Positions 1 to 7,019 are shown, counted from the stretch's first letter. The stretch is DNA of 16,955 nt from an uncultured Eubacteriales bacterium (GCA_905201305.1 CAJKNS010000016.1:1-16955), one strand, 5' to 3'. The notes: a model not told the origin generated them from the sequence alone. Numbers and translations are program-made.

Positions 1-1
1 G

Positions 2-1918
2 CTGGCTGGAGGCTATGATTATCAGGGAGACATTCGCCTGACGCTGACCCGGCGCTATGAGCTCTACCGGTACACCACAGCGCCCCCAAAGCCCGGTGCG
101 ATGCCCGATGAGCCGTCAGATCTGCCACCGGAGCCCACATGGTGGAACTACTTTGAGGAGCCATACCGGGCAGCGCGGTTCCTGCAAAACGGCGTGATGG
201 TTCCGGAGCGCAGCGTAGATGCGGCGGTGCAACGAGATCAAAACGGCGACATGCTCCTGATGTCGGACGATGCACCCAGCGATGCCTTTGGGGCAAACCA
301 TTTTAACGGCATCATCGTGACGGGAAATTCCAATGTAATCACCACGCTGGACCATGTGAAAATCCGTTTCCGGGGCAATGGCATGGACGATTTCCAGGGT
401 ATGGGCGCAGGCATTCTTGTCTGCGGCGACCATACCGAAACGGTGATCGATCATACGGATATCTGCAATTACGGCACGGTACGGTCTGCGTTTGTGGCAG
501 GCGGCAGCGCCAAGGTCCTTGTAAAAAACAGCCGGTTTTCCACCCATGACGGCGTATTTGAAGACGGCTGGGTCGGCGGCTTCGGGGGAAAGAAAATGCG
601 CAATGCCCCATGGATGGGCGGCTTTGAGGGCAACTGCCGCTGCACCAATCTGCTGGATCAGGCGGAGGTTACCTATGTGGATTCTGCGATTTTGTCGGAA
701 AAGTGGGGCGTATTGTCCACGGATAACAATAAGGGCTGCCATTCCACTGCTGTCAATTCACTGGTGGCAATCACCGGCGGTCTGAATCCCAGGGTGGACC
801 TGAGCAGCGAGAAAACCGCACGGGAATCGCTGAAGTCCATTCCCTTCCGGGAGCTTTACGGCGAAATTACCCGAGATCTGGGAGGAAAGCCCACCTCCTC
901 CTCTTCCCATCCGGGCGGCTATGGCACCTATTCCATTGGCAATACCACAGTCACCTTTGCAGGCAGCACGGTGATTACGGCGGACTATGCCAATACCTGC
1001 GTCAATGCAGCGGCGAAGGTGGTTTATTGTGCTTCGACACCAGAGAATTTGAAGAATGTCTACGGAAATGAACACCTGAATGTGCCGGTACAGAATACTG
1101 TGGTCTATACCGATAAGGTCGGTGCAATGCTTCAGCGCGGAAACGGCGGCGGTGGCGTCACCATTCGGGACAAAACGCTGTTCCACTGCGGTGTGGCGTG
1201 CTTCTCGGTCAAGAGCAACGGCTCCTATCGGATTGAGGTGGATGATTCTACGCTGATTTCCGAATCCGGCATGATCCTCTGCATGATGGATGACGACGAT
1301 CTCCACAACGGAATCGAGGACCCTGCATCTCCCACGGAAGCGGCGCTTCAGACGGCAAGCATGCTGCGGGAAAAGGGACTGCTGAAGCTCAGTGAGGCGG
1401 TGCCCAACCGGGACGTTTTTGTCCATCTGTCCAATCTGGAGGTCAGCGGCGACTGCTTTAACGCTTGCGGCTACCGGGGGCATATCACCGAAGAGGACTA
1501 TGCGCCGAAAACAGAGCCCCAGCCGGGACCCTTCTCTGTAAGTCCCATAGATTCTGCCCGGAATCTGGAGCTTCGACTGGAAAACGTCCGGTATCACGGC
1601 GCGATTTCCACAGCAGAGGGGCACCACATTGACCGGCTGGAGGGAAATCGTTGGCTCTCGACGGTGCCCCTGAGCAAGTGGTACAACATTGCGTTTTTGG
1701 AGTGCATCCCCAAGGCACCCTATCAGGCTGGCGTGATGGTCCGGCTGGAAAAGGGCTCTCGCTGGGACGTTACCCGGACCTGCTATCTGACGGGACTGTG
1801 TGTGGACGAAGCATCCACTCTGGCAGGACGGGTGTTTGTGGATGGAAATCACGTTATTCCCCAGCCGGGGGTGTATTATACCGGCAATCTGGTGGTGGAG
1901 CCGGGAACGGCAGAATAA
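2..1918 (+). CDS. Right-handed beta-helix-like protein, 5' end outside window
   Basis: The frame is open back to base 2, so the gene begins upstream; the ATG at 101 is internal because in-frame coding-like sequence (LAGGYDYQGDIRLTLTRRY) precedes it without a stop. The visible part is about 638 residues. After a Pro/Glu-rich stretch (PKPGAMPDEPSDLPPEP) it has many short beta-strand repeats of the kind found in parallel beta-helix proteins, for example VIDHTDICNYG, VLVKNSRFSTHDG, VTIRDKTLFHCG and IEVDDSTLISESG, separated by Gly/Asn turns. Such folds occur in polysaccharide lyases, glycosidases and adhesins. I see no lyase or hydrolase active-site signature, and the N-terminus that would show secretion is missing. 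The next gene, an OYE-type reductase, follows 57 bp downstream on the same strand, so the two are probably co-transcribed. The fold call is reasonable; the function is unknown. Confidence 0.75.
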   Translation: MAGGYDYQGDIRLTLTRRYELYRYTTAPPKPGAMPDEPSDLPPEPTWWNYFEEPYRAARFLQNGVMVPERSVDAAVQRDQNGDMLLMSDDAPSDAFGANHFNGIIVTGNSNVITTLDHVKIRFRGNGMDDFQGMGAGILVCGDHTETVIDHTDICNYGTVRSAFVAGGSAKVLVKNSRFSTHDGVFEDGWVGGFGGKKMRNAPWMGGFEGNCRCTNLLDQAEVTYVDSAILSEKWGVLSTDNNKGCHSTAVNSLVAITGGLNPRVDLSSEKTARESLKSIPFRELYGEITRDLGGKPTSSSSHPGGYGTYSIGNTTVTFAGSTVITADYANTCVNAAAKVVYCASTPENLKNVYGNEHLNVPVQNTVVYTDKVGAMLQRGNGGGGVTIRDKTLFHCGVACFSVKSNGSYRIEVDDSTLISESGMILCMMDDDDLHNGIEDPASPTEAALQTASMLREKGLLKLSEAVPNRDVFVHLSNLEVSGDCFNACGYRGHITEEDYAPKTEPQPGPFSVSPIDSARNLELRLENVRYHGAISTAEGHHIDRLEGNRWLSTVPLSKWYNIAFLECIPKAPYQAGVMVRLEKGSRWDVTRTCYLTGLCVDEASTLAGRVFVDGNHVIPQPGVYYTGNLVVEPGTAE

Positions 1919-1925
1919 AAGTTAA

Positions 1926-1950
1926 ACCGGAATGGAGCATCCATTCCGGT
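1926..1950 (+). terminator. Intercistronic hairpin, weak terminator or processing stem
   Basis: ACCGGAATGGA and TCCATTCCGGT form a perfect 11-bp stem with a three-base GCA loop, 7 bp after the stop of the beta-helix gene. No T-tract follows (next bases ACAAACAC) and the ribosome site of the reductase lies only 12 bp downstream. A partial terminator or a stem that sets relative expression of the two genes is more likely than a full stop. Confidence 0.5.
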
Positions 1951-1975
1951 ACAAACACTGACAGGAGGTTATATA

Positions 1976-3904
1976 ATGAATCCCTATTATCCGAATTTGT
2001 TCAGACCGCTGCAAATTGGGACCGCGATTTTGAAAAACAGAATGATCTGTCCTCCCTCCGAGCCGCATCTGGCGCAGGCGGGGGAGAATTGGCCCTCGGA
2101 CAGTCTCATTGCCCACTATGCCCAGCGGGCAAAGGGCGGCGCCGCCATTGTAACCTGCGACGGTAATTCTTTTGGCACCAGACCCGGAGGAAACGGCTGG
2201 GATGCTTCCAGTCCCGACGCCAAGAACTATATGTCTCAAATGGCGGATGCGGTCCATTTTTACGGCGCAAAGGCAAACGGCGTGATTATGATGTTTGCAC
2301 CGCCGGGAATGGATGCCTCTGCGGGGGTACCCCAGATTCGAATGATGCCCGGCTCAAAAGCAACGCTGACCTCGGACAAGAAGGAAATCCCCACGGAGAT
2401 GCTCTATGAGCTGATAGAGAAATATGCGGGGCTGGCAAAGAATATGGCGGACTGTGGCTTCGATGGGGTATATATCCACATGTCCTATCGGATGGTGCTC
2501 ACCGGCAGAATGCTGTCGCCCATTACCAACCGGCGTACCGATGAATTCGGCGGCAGCTTTGAAAACAGAATCCGGTTCCCACTGCTGCTGTGCAAGCGGA
2601 TTAAGGAGCTGTGCGGACGGAATTTCATCATTGAGGCGTCGGTATCCGGACAGGACATAGAGCCGGAGGGCTGGAGCCTGGACGATACGGTCGCCTTTGG
2701 GCGCGCTGCCGAGGGACTGATCGATATCCTGACCCTGCGCTCGGTGGAGCTGGACAACCAACATCCCACGGGCTTTGCAAAGAGCAGAACGCCCTTCCTA
2801 TACATGGCGGAATATGTAAAAAAGGCAGGGGTGCCACAGGCGGTGGCAGCGTCGGCAGGCTTCTTTGATCCCAAGGACTGCGAGGAAGCGCTTGCTTCCG
2901 GGAAAGCGGACCTTTTGTCCATGGCTCGGGCGTATGTATCCAATCCCAATTATGGAAGGCTGCTGGAGCAGGGAAAGCCGGAGGAGATTGTGCCCTGCCT
3001 CAGATGCAACAAGTGCCATACCGGCAACCACAATTTGACGGTTTGCGTGGTAAATCCCCGATTTGGCTCTGAAAAATGGATGGATCGGTTGATTGTCCCA
3101 GTGGAAGGGAAAAGGCGCGTTGCCGTTATCGGCGGCGGACCAGCGGGCATGAAGGCAGCCATTACGGCATCGGAGCGGGGACATCAGGTGGATTTGTTTG
3201 AGAAGACGGACCATCTGGGCGGCATGATCGACCATAGCCGTTATGCAGCCTTTAAGTGGCCCATGCTGAATCTGCTGCGCTATTTTGAGCGGAAGGTCAA
3301 CGAAAGCCCGCTGATTACGGTACATCTGGACTGCGCACCGGAGCCGGAGCGGTTATCGGCGCAGGACTATGATGTTGTAATTGCGGCAGTGGGCTCTCAG
3401 CCGGTGGTACCGCCGATTCCGGGTATTTCCCGCGCAATCCCTGCGGTCAAGGCGTTCGGACATGAGGAGTTTGTGGGAGAAAACGTTGCCATTATCGGCG
3501 GCGGCGAGATTGGCGTGGAAACCGGACTCCATCTGGCACAGCTGGGACGGCAGGTCACGGTAATCGAGATGAAGGATACCGCGGCGGAGGAAGCAAAGCG
3601 GGTACATTACTATAATATGTTTATGGATGCCGTGGAGGAATACGCCGGAAATCTTCATATCATTCTCAATGCCGCCTGCACCCAGGTAACGGCGCAGGGA
3701 CTCAGCTATCGGGACGACCAGGGGGAGATTCACACGGTAGAGGCGAAAACCGTTTTGCTGGCTGCGGGAATGAAGCCGGACACTGCGGCAGCCATGGCAT
3801 ATGCGGATTGCGGCAAGCAGTTCTTTGCCATTGGCGACTGCGGCACCATGGGGAACCTGCAAACGGCAATCCGGACCGGCTATCAGATTGCAAATTCCAT
3901 CTAA
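1976..3904 (+). CDS. OYE/4Fe-4S/FAD-NAD(P) ene-reductase, FadH/BaiCD-like
   Basis: This is a 642-aa enzyme with the three-part layout of 2,4-dienoyl-CoA reductase and the bile-acid enzymes BaiCD and BaiH. Residues 1-330 form an FMN-binding OYE barrel (FRPLQIG near the start; LSPITNRRTDEFGGSFENR, the family hallmark, after residue 180). Cys341, 344, 347 and 357 form a 4Fe-4S motif before VVNP. Residues 380-642 hold an FAD Rossmann fold (VAVIGGGPAGMKA), a nested NAD(P) fold (VAIIGGGEIGVETG) and a closing FFAIGDCG motif. The family passes hydride from NAD(P)H through FAD and Fe-S to FMN and reduces activated C=C bonds in the cytoplasm. Two features are unusual: the active-site segment reads IHMSYRMVLTGRMLSP instead of the common IHxxHGYLxxxFLSP, and the cysteine spacing (C-x2-C-x2-C-x9-C) is shorter than in FadH. 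AGGAGG lies 7 bp before the ATG. The substrate is unknown. Confidence 0.9.
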   Translation: MNPYYPNLFRPLQIGTAILKNRMICPPSEPHLAQAGENWPSDSLIAHYAQRAKGGAAIVTCDGNSFGTRPGGNGWDASSPDAKNYMSQMADAVHFYGAKANGVIMMFAPPGMDASAGVPQIRMMPGSKATLTSDKKEIPTEMLYELIEKYAGLAKNMADCGFDGVYIHMSYRMVLTGRMLSPITNRRTDEFGGSFENRIRFPLLLCKRIKELCGRNFIIEASVSGQDIEPEGWSLDDTVAFGRAAEGLIDILTLRSVELDNQHPTGFAKSRTPFLYMAEYVKKAGVPQAVAASAGFFDPKDCEEALASGKADLLSMARAYVSNPNYGRLLEQGKPEEIVPCLRCNKCHTGNHNLTVCVVNPRFGSEKWMDRLIVPVEGKRRVAVIGGGPAGMKAAITASERGHQVDLFEKTDHLGGMIDHSRYAAFKWPMLNLLRYFERKVNESPLITVHLDCAPEPERLSAQDYDVVIAAVGSQPVVPPIPGISRAIPAVKAFGHEEFVGENVAIIGGGEIGVETGLHLAQLGRQVTVIEMKDTAAEEAKRVHYYNMFMDAVEEYAGNLHIILNAACTQVTAQGLSYRDDQGEIHTVEAKTVLLAAGMKPDTAAAMAYADCGKQFFAIGDCGTMGNLQTAIRTGYQIANSI

Positions 3905-3913
3905 GAGATCAAA

Positions 3914-4073
3914 GGCAACACCGCACAAATGCGTCTGCGGACTCTGACGGATCTTTTCCGTCAGAAATACGTTAGTAAAGCCTTGAAATACACAAAGTAT
4001 TCCTGCGGTTTTTCACTTTTTTCTGACGAAAAATCTCTCGTCAGACTCTCTTGCTGATTTGTGCGGTGTTGCC
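3914..4073. mobile_element. 160-bp MITE-like element with 17-bp perfect terminal inverted repeats
   Basis: GGCAACACCGCACAAAT at 3914-3930 is repeated exactly in reverse complement at 4057-4073. The inside holds two further hairpins, TCTGACGGA/TCCGTCAGA and CTGACGA/TCGTCAG, and no credible ORF. AAA flanks both ends and could be a 3-bp target duplication, but the right flank is a run of seven A, so this is weak. Size, terminal repeats and absence of a gene fit a non-autonomous transposable element (MITE) sitting between convergent genes. A large structured RNA or a terminator-associated repeat is the alternative. Only one copy is in this window. Confidence 0.55.
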
Positions 4074-4120
4074 AAAAAAACCATGGACAGACCGGGAATT
4101 CCAATCTGTCCATGGTTTTT
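4074..4120. terminator. Bidirectional intrinsic terminator between convergent genes
   Basis: CCATGGACAGA (4081-4091) pairs perfectly with TCTGTCCATGG (4105-4115), an 11-bp stem. Seven A precede it and five T follow it, so it gives stem plus U-tract on both strands. It serves the reductase gene from the left and the minus-strand gene from the right. Confidence 0.85.
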
Positions 4121-4176
4121 CTGCGCCGAAACCGGAGTCCGATGAGCGTTCCGGACCCCGGGGAGGGGATGGCGGA

Positions 4177-4908
4177 TTATTCGTCGAAGGGGCTCTTGCC
4201 GGGCTTATCACCCTGCTTGACGGCAGGATCGTTGGAAGCGACGCAGTACCAGGTCTCGCCGCCTTCTTTATAATACATGGTGCGGCAGTCGTCGCCGAAG
4301 GTCTTGGGCATGGCAAACATAAACAGGAAATGTCCGCCTACCAGCTCCAGCCAGATGTTCTTGCCGGGACCGATGTCCTGAATTTCCACATCGCCCAGGG
4401 ACATCTGGAAGGGATCGGGGTTGCCGCCGCCCAGCAGCGTTACCACAATGCGGACGTCATCGCCCTTCTCAGTGATGTCGAATTTCATCATGGGGTTATC
4501 CTTGGGATGGGCAACCCGCTTCATGGGCAGCATTTCCAGGCTCTTGCCAAAGGGAGGCATATACATCAGCACCTGGTTCTTCCGCAGCTTCTGCTGCAGC
4601 GCAATCATAGCCCAGCAGATGGAGTGCCCCTCAAAGTCGATGGGCTCACCGGATTCCACATAATCGTTGAAGTAATCCAGCAGCTTCATGGCGCGGTCAT
4701 CGGGCCACATGACCTTGAACCGCTGTGCGTTTTTGCGGATCAGCTCAGGATCACTGAAATTGGGTGCTTTGGCAGGCTTACCGCCAGGACCACCGGGACC
4801 GCCGGGCTTACCACCGGGACCACCGCCAGGACCGCCGGTGCCGGGCTCTGCTACATAGCCAAGATCTGCTGCAACCTGATTAAAATTAAAACGTTTGATT
4901 TCAGACAT
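4177..4908 (-). CDS. Unrecognised 243-aa protein with N-terminal Gly/Pro-rich segment
   Basis: I do not recognise the family. The 243 residues have no signal peptide or membrane segment, so it is probably cytoplasmic. Residues 1-20 are ordinary. Residues 21-45 are almost only Gly, Pro and Lys (units such as GGPGG and GGKPGG). Residues 50-243 look like a folded alpha/beta domain with a helical part (PELIRKNAQRFKVMWPDDRA, then WAMIALQQKL) and later strands (MKFDITEKGDDVRIVVTLLG, IWLELVGGHFLFMFAMP). It ends in a charged tail (KQGDKPGKSPFDE). A very similar Gly/Pro segment occurs in the SnoaL-like protein at 8746-9603, which links it to the operon on its right. The start is supported by AGGAGG 8 bp upstream and by its own promoter. 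It diverges from the AraC gene and may be controlled by it. No function is proposed. Confidence 0.85.
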   Translation of the reverse strand: MSEIKRFNFNQVAADLGYVAEPGTGGPGGGPGGKPGGPGGPGGKPAKAPNFSDPELIRKNAQRFKVMWPDDRAMKLLDYFNDYVESGEPIDFEGHSICWAMIALQQKLRKNQVLMYMPPFGKSLEMLPMKRVAHPKDNPMMKFDITEKGDDVRIVVTLLGGGNPDPFQMSLGDVEIQDIGPGKNIWLELVGGHFLFMFAMPKTFGDDCRTMYYKEGGETWYCVASNDPAVKQGDKPGKSPFDE

Positions 4909-4951
4909 ATTTCCTTCCTCCTAATCGTCATAGATGGTTTGGGTTGGCACT

Positions 4952-4980
4952 ATTATTCCTGAAAATCATGCCACCGTCAA
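4952..4980 (-). promoter_or_regulatory. Sigma-A-type promoter for the 243-aa minus-strand gene
   Basis: Read on the minus strand, TTGACG (4980-4975) and AATAAT (4957-4952) are separated by exactly 17 bp; each differs from consensus at one base. Transcription would start near 4945, about 37 bases before the ATG at 4908. Confidence 0.65.
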
Positions 4981-4994
4981 TAAGGTACAAAACG

Positions 4995-5014
4995 GTGACA
5001 ATGGGGATTTTCAC
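4995..5014. promoter_or_regulatory. Imperfect palindrome between divergent promoters, possible operator
   Basis: GTGACAAT and ATTTTCAC are inverted repeats with one mismatch across a GGGG centre. A second short inverted repeat, CACCGT (4972-4977) and ACGGTG (4992-4997), spans the -35 box of the minus-strand promoter. Position between the divergent 243-aa gene and AraC gene suggests a regulator site, but AraC sites are often direct repeats, so this is tentative. Confidence 0.3.
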
Positions 5015-5061
5015 GGGAATCGCGGAAAATGAGAAAGACGGACCGGATTTGAGCAGGGAAC

Positions 5062-5090
5062 TTCAAAACCTGAAAAAATTGTGGTATAAT
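5062..5090 (+). promoter_or_regulatory. Extended -10 promoter for the AraC-type regulator
   Basis: A perfect TATAAT (5085-5090) is preceded by TGG, giving an extended -10 (TGGTATAAT). TTCAAA (5062-5067, 4 of 6) lies 17 bp upstream as the -35. Transcription should start about 5097, which places the first in-frame start with a plausible ribosome site at 5118. Confidence 0.7.
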
Positions 5091-5117
5091 AAACGGGATG
5101 AAGCATGGAAAGGCGGG

Positions 5118-6506
5118 ATGACAGTGGCGCTGGAGCAATGGTGTGTCGAAACGGAGATTCCGTCGGCGCTGGAACCGGTGGGAAGCCTGAAAAGCCAGAG
5201 CATGCCCAAGGTGCTGGACGGTATGATGGGCGCTCTGATGCTGCAAGGCTCTGAAATGGGCGGGGATATTGAGGAAGTCCTGGAGGAGCAGAACCTCCGA
5301 CTGCCGGACTTGCCATATCGGGTCTGCCAGTTCAGCCTGGACGATCCCAGAATTGAATTACTGCGGGGGAAAAAGCGATATTACTGCCGCCTGGGCATGT
5401 ATCGCTGTCTCCAGGACCATCTGATGGGAACGCTGGAGCATACCATTGGCGGCTTCCTGGTGCTGATGATGGGCGGACTGTTTGCGGTGCTGTATACCGA
5501 TCCGGCATCCGATTATATTTACGATGCCTGCAAGGAGGCGGTGGAATATGCCGGAAAAGACATGGACTTTCAGGTGCACGTATCCATCAGCAGCCTGTGG
5601 GAAGGGACGAACCGAATGGAATCCGCCTACCGGATGCTGCGGGACGCAGAGCAGAGCCGGAGCTTTTACACCGGTGTTATTGACCGGGTGTTTGTGATTC
5701 CCGACACGGCGCTCCAGCGCATTGGCGATACCGCCCAGCGAACGGAGTTTGAACGGGGCTTTTTCCAGACGGCGGAGCGAATCTGCGGGGCAGTGCAGGC
5801 GGAGAACGTTCAGGCAACGGCAGCCCAGCTTCGGATGCAGCTGGAACGGATTGCGGAAAACTGCATCGGCATGCCCTATCCCATTACCATCAATCTTACC
5901 ATTAACCGGTTTATGATGCTGCTGCAAAGCCAGCTGGTGGAGCAAAACCTTGCCAATTGGCGCTACATCACCCAGGCGGATTACAGCCGGACACTGTCGG
6001 CAGCAGGCACGCTGGAGGCATATCTTGCTGCCGGCGAGCGGATTGCGGCGGAGCTGGTGACCCATGCCCGGGAGCTGCGGCAGGATCAGCGGGACAGCCT
6101 TTTGCGGGATATCCGCACCTATGTCATCGAGAATGCCACGGATATGAATATGGGTCTGACCGCCGTTGCCCGGGAATTCCGGCTAAAGCCCAGAGAAGCG
6201 GCGGAGTCGTTCCGGTTATATTACGGAGAGAGCATCAACGACGTCATCCATAAGGCGCGGGTAAAAAAGGCACGGGAACTGCTTTTGACCACGGATACGC
6301 CGGTCCAGGATATTGCCACGGCAGTGGGCTATTGCAGCCTTGCCACCATGTATCGCGCATTTACCAATGTGGAGGGCATTGCGCCGGGAAAGCTTCGGCA
6401 GAGCAGGCTGAAGGATCGGAAGCCAGAGGACGGAGAATCTGAAGCAGCGCCTGTCCCCGCGGGGTCAGCCGATACTCCACCCGCGGAGGAAATTCAGAAT
6501 AGGTAG
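5118..6506 (+). CDS. AraC-family transcriptional regulator
   Basis: About 462 residues from ATG 5118. The frame is open further upstream (to 4944), but a strong promoter at 5062-5090 lies inside that stretch, and GGAAAGG just before 5118 supports the shorter form. The last 100 residues are a clear AraC double helix-turn-helix: GLTAVAREFRLKPREAAESF, then KARELLLTTDTPVQDIATAV with GYCSLATMYRAF and a closing GIAPGKLR. The first 360 residues are a large sensor region. Its middle (VHVSISSLWEGTNRMESAYR) loosely resembles the degenerate GGDEF-like domain of CdaR/YesN-type regulators. Such proteins act in the cytoplasm and usually activate nearby catabolic genes in response to a ligand or a partner protein. 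The gene diverges from the 243-aa gene. Its 3' end overlaps the convergent HxlR gene by 146 bp. Family call firm, ligand unknown. Confidence 0.9.
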   Translation: MTVALEQWCVETEIPSALEPVGSLKSQSMPKVLDGMMGALMLQGSEMGGDIEEVLEEQNLRLPDLPYRVCQFSLDDPRIELLRGKKRYYCRLGMYRCLQDHLMGTLEHTIGGFLVLMMGGLFAVLYTDPASDYIYDACKEAVEYAGKDMDFQVHVSISSLWEGTNRMESAYRMLRDAEQSRSFYTGVIDRVFVIPDTALQRIGDTAQRTEFERGFFQTAERICGAVQAENVQATAAQLRMQLERIAENCIGMPYPITINLTINRFMMLLQSQLVEQNLANWRYITQADYSRTLSAAGTLEAYLAAGERIAAELVTHARELRQDQRDSLLRDIRTYVIENATDMNMGLTAVAREFRLKPREAAESFRLYYGESINDVIHKARVKKARELLLTTDTPVQDIATAVGYCSLATMYRAFTNVEGIAPGKLRQSRLKDRKPEDGESEAAPVPAGSADTPPAEEIQNR

Positions 6507-6687
6507 TTCGTGTCAGGAGCTTCAGGTCCGAAAGGGTCTGAAGCTCTTTGCTGAGCGTACCCCTTGCAATGGAACCAAGAGAACCCTGAATTTCACCAAA
6601 GCGTCCGCCTGATTCTGCTGCCATGAGAACCGGAAGCGTCCACCGTCCGGATAAAACCTGCTGAACGGAAGAAAAATCAGGCGCCAT
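6361..6687 (-). CDS. HxlR-type winged-helix regulator (second of pair)
   Basis: 108 residues from ATG 6687. This start overlaps the end of the upstream HxlR gene by 11 bp, so the two are probably translationally coupled. The start-proximal sequence (VQQVLSGRWTLPVLMAA) matches the usual HxlR opening of a helix with G-x-W. Residues 41-60 (ARGTLSKELQTLSDLKLLTR) form the recognition helix region, followed by a wing (FPPRVEYRLTPRGQALL). The conserved core ends near residue 85. The last 20 or so residues (ACSAEAFPAQCPPHW) are antisense to the end of the AraC helix-turn-helix coding region and are probably disordered. The family binds DNA as dimers and often responds to electrophiles or metabolites. 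An intrinsic terminator for the convergent AraC transcript lies inside this coding sequence. Confidence 0.75.
   Translation of the reverse strand: MAPDFSSVQQVLSGRWTLPVLMAAESGGRFGEIQGSLGSIARGTLSKELQTLSDLKLLTRTTYSEFPPRVEYRLTPRGQALLQILRPLASDPSACSAEAFPAQCPPHW
6517..6549 (+). terminator. Intrinsic terminator of the AraC gene, inside the antisense HxlR gene
   Basis: Eleven bases after the AraC stop, GAGCTTCAGGTCC pairs with GGGTCTGAAGCTC through 13 pairs, two of them G-U on the plus-strand RNA, across a GAAA tetraloop, followed by TTT. On the opposite strand the same bases encode the recognition-helix region of the second HxlR protein. Confidence 0.6.
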
Positions 6688-6979
6688 AGCTTTGCTCCGC
6701 TTCTTCAAGGCACCAGCTGCCCAAGGCTTCCAGCATCGGTCTGAGCGACGGCGCCCGCAGACGATAGAGCACCACCTTCGGTGGCTTATCATGGAGAATG
6801 CTGCGGGAAACCAGCCCGTCCTCCTCCAGCTCCCGCAGCTGCCGGGTTAAGGCATTGGGGGACGCCTGGGGGAGCAGATGGTTCAGCTCACTCCAGCGCC
6901 GAGGCTGATCCTTTATGAGAAACAGCAGCTCCAGCTTCCATTTTCCGCTGATTTGCTTTGTATCAATACGATGATCCAT
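6677..6979 (-). CDS. HxlR-type winged-helix regulator (first of pair)
   Basis: 100 residues from ATG 6979, chosen because AAAGGAGG lies 8 bp upstream; a longer open frame reaches 7123 but lacks a ribosome site and a conserved extension. The sequence follows the HxlR pattern: ISGKWKLELLFLI (residues 10-22), RRWSELNHLLPQASPNALTR, then RQLRELEEDGLVSRSI as recognition helix and turn, and a wing near KPPKVVLYRL. The typical N-terminal cysteine used in redox-sensing HxlR proteins is absent; the only cysteine is Cys90 near the C-terminus. It heads a two-gene minus-strand operon with the HxlR gene at 6361-6687. It diverges from the SnoaL operon starting at 7223, so control of that operon, of itself, or of both is likely. 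Two different HxlR proteins made together may form a heterodimer (inference). Confidence 0.85.
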   Translation of the reverse strand: MDHRIDTKQISGKWKLELLFLIKDQPRRWSELNHLLPQASPNALTRQLRELEEDGLVSRSILHDKPPKVVLYRLRAPSLRPMLEALGSWCLEEAEQSYGA

Positions 6980-7004
6980 TGGGACGTCCTCCTTTGACTC
7001 GTCT

Positions 7005-7019
7005 GAGTATAGTATACTC
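7005..7019. promoter_or_regulatory. 15-bp perfect palindrome upstream of the HxlR pair, candidate operator
   Basis: GAGTATA and TATACTC are exact inverted repeats around a single central base. On the minus strand the site contains two overlapping TATACT hexamers (5 of 6 to the -10 consensus), 26-38 bp before the ATG at 6979, so operator and -10 may coincide. No convincing -35 was found at 17 bp. HxlR-family operators are typically short A/T-rich palindromes of this kind. Confidence 0.5.

Noticed and set aside
758..1852. 364-aa minus-strand open frame antisense to the beta-helix gene
   Set aside because: Shadow frame; the plus strand shows the beta-helix pattern across the same bases.
4944..5117. 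Longer N-terminus of the AraC protein beginning at 4944
   Set aside because: The extended -10 promoter at 5085-5090 lies inside this stretch, and the translation shows no conserved start; ATG 5118 is better.
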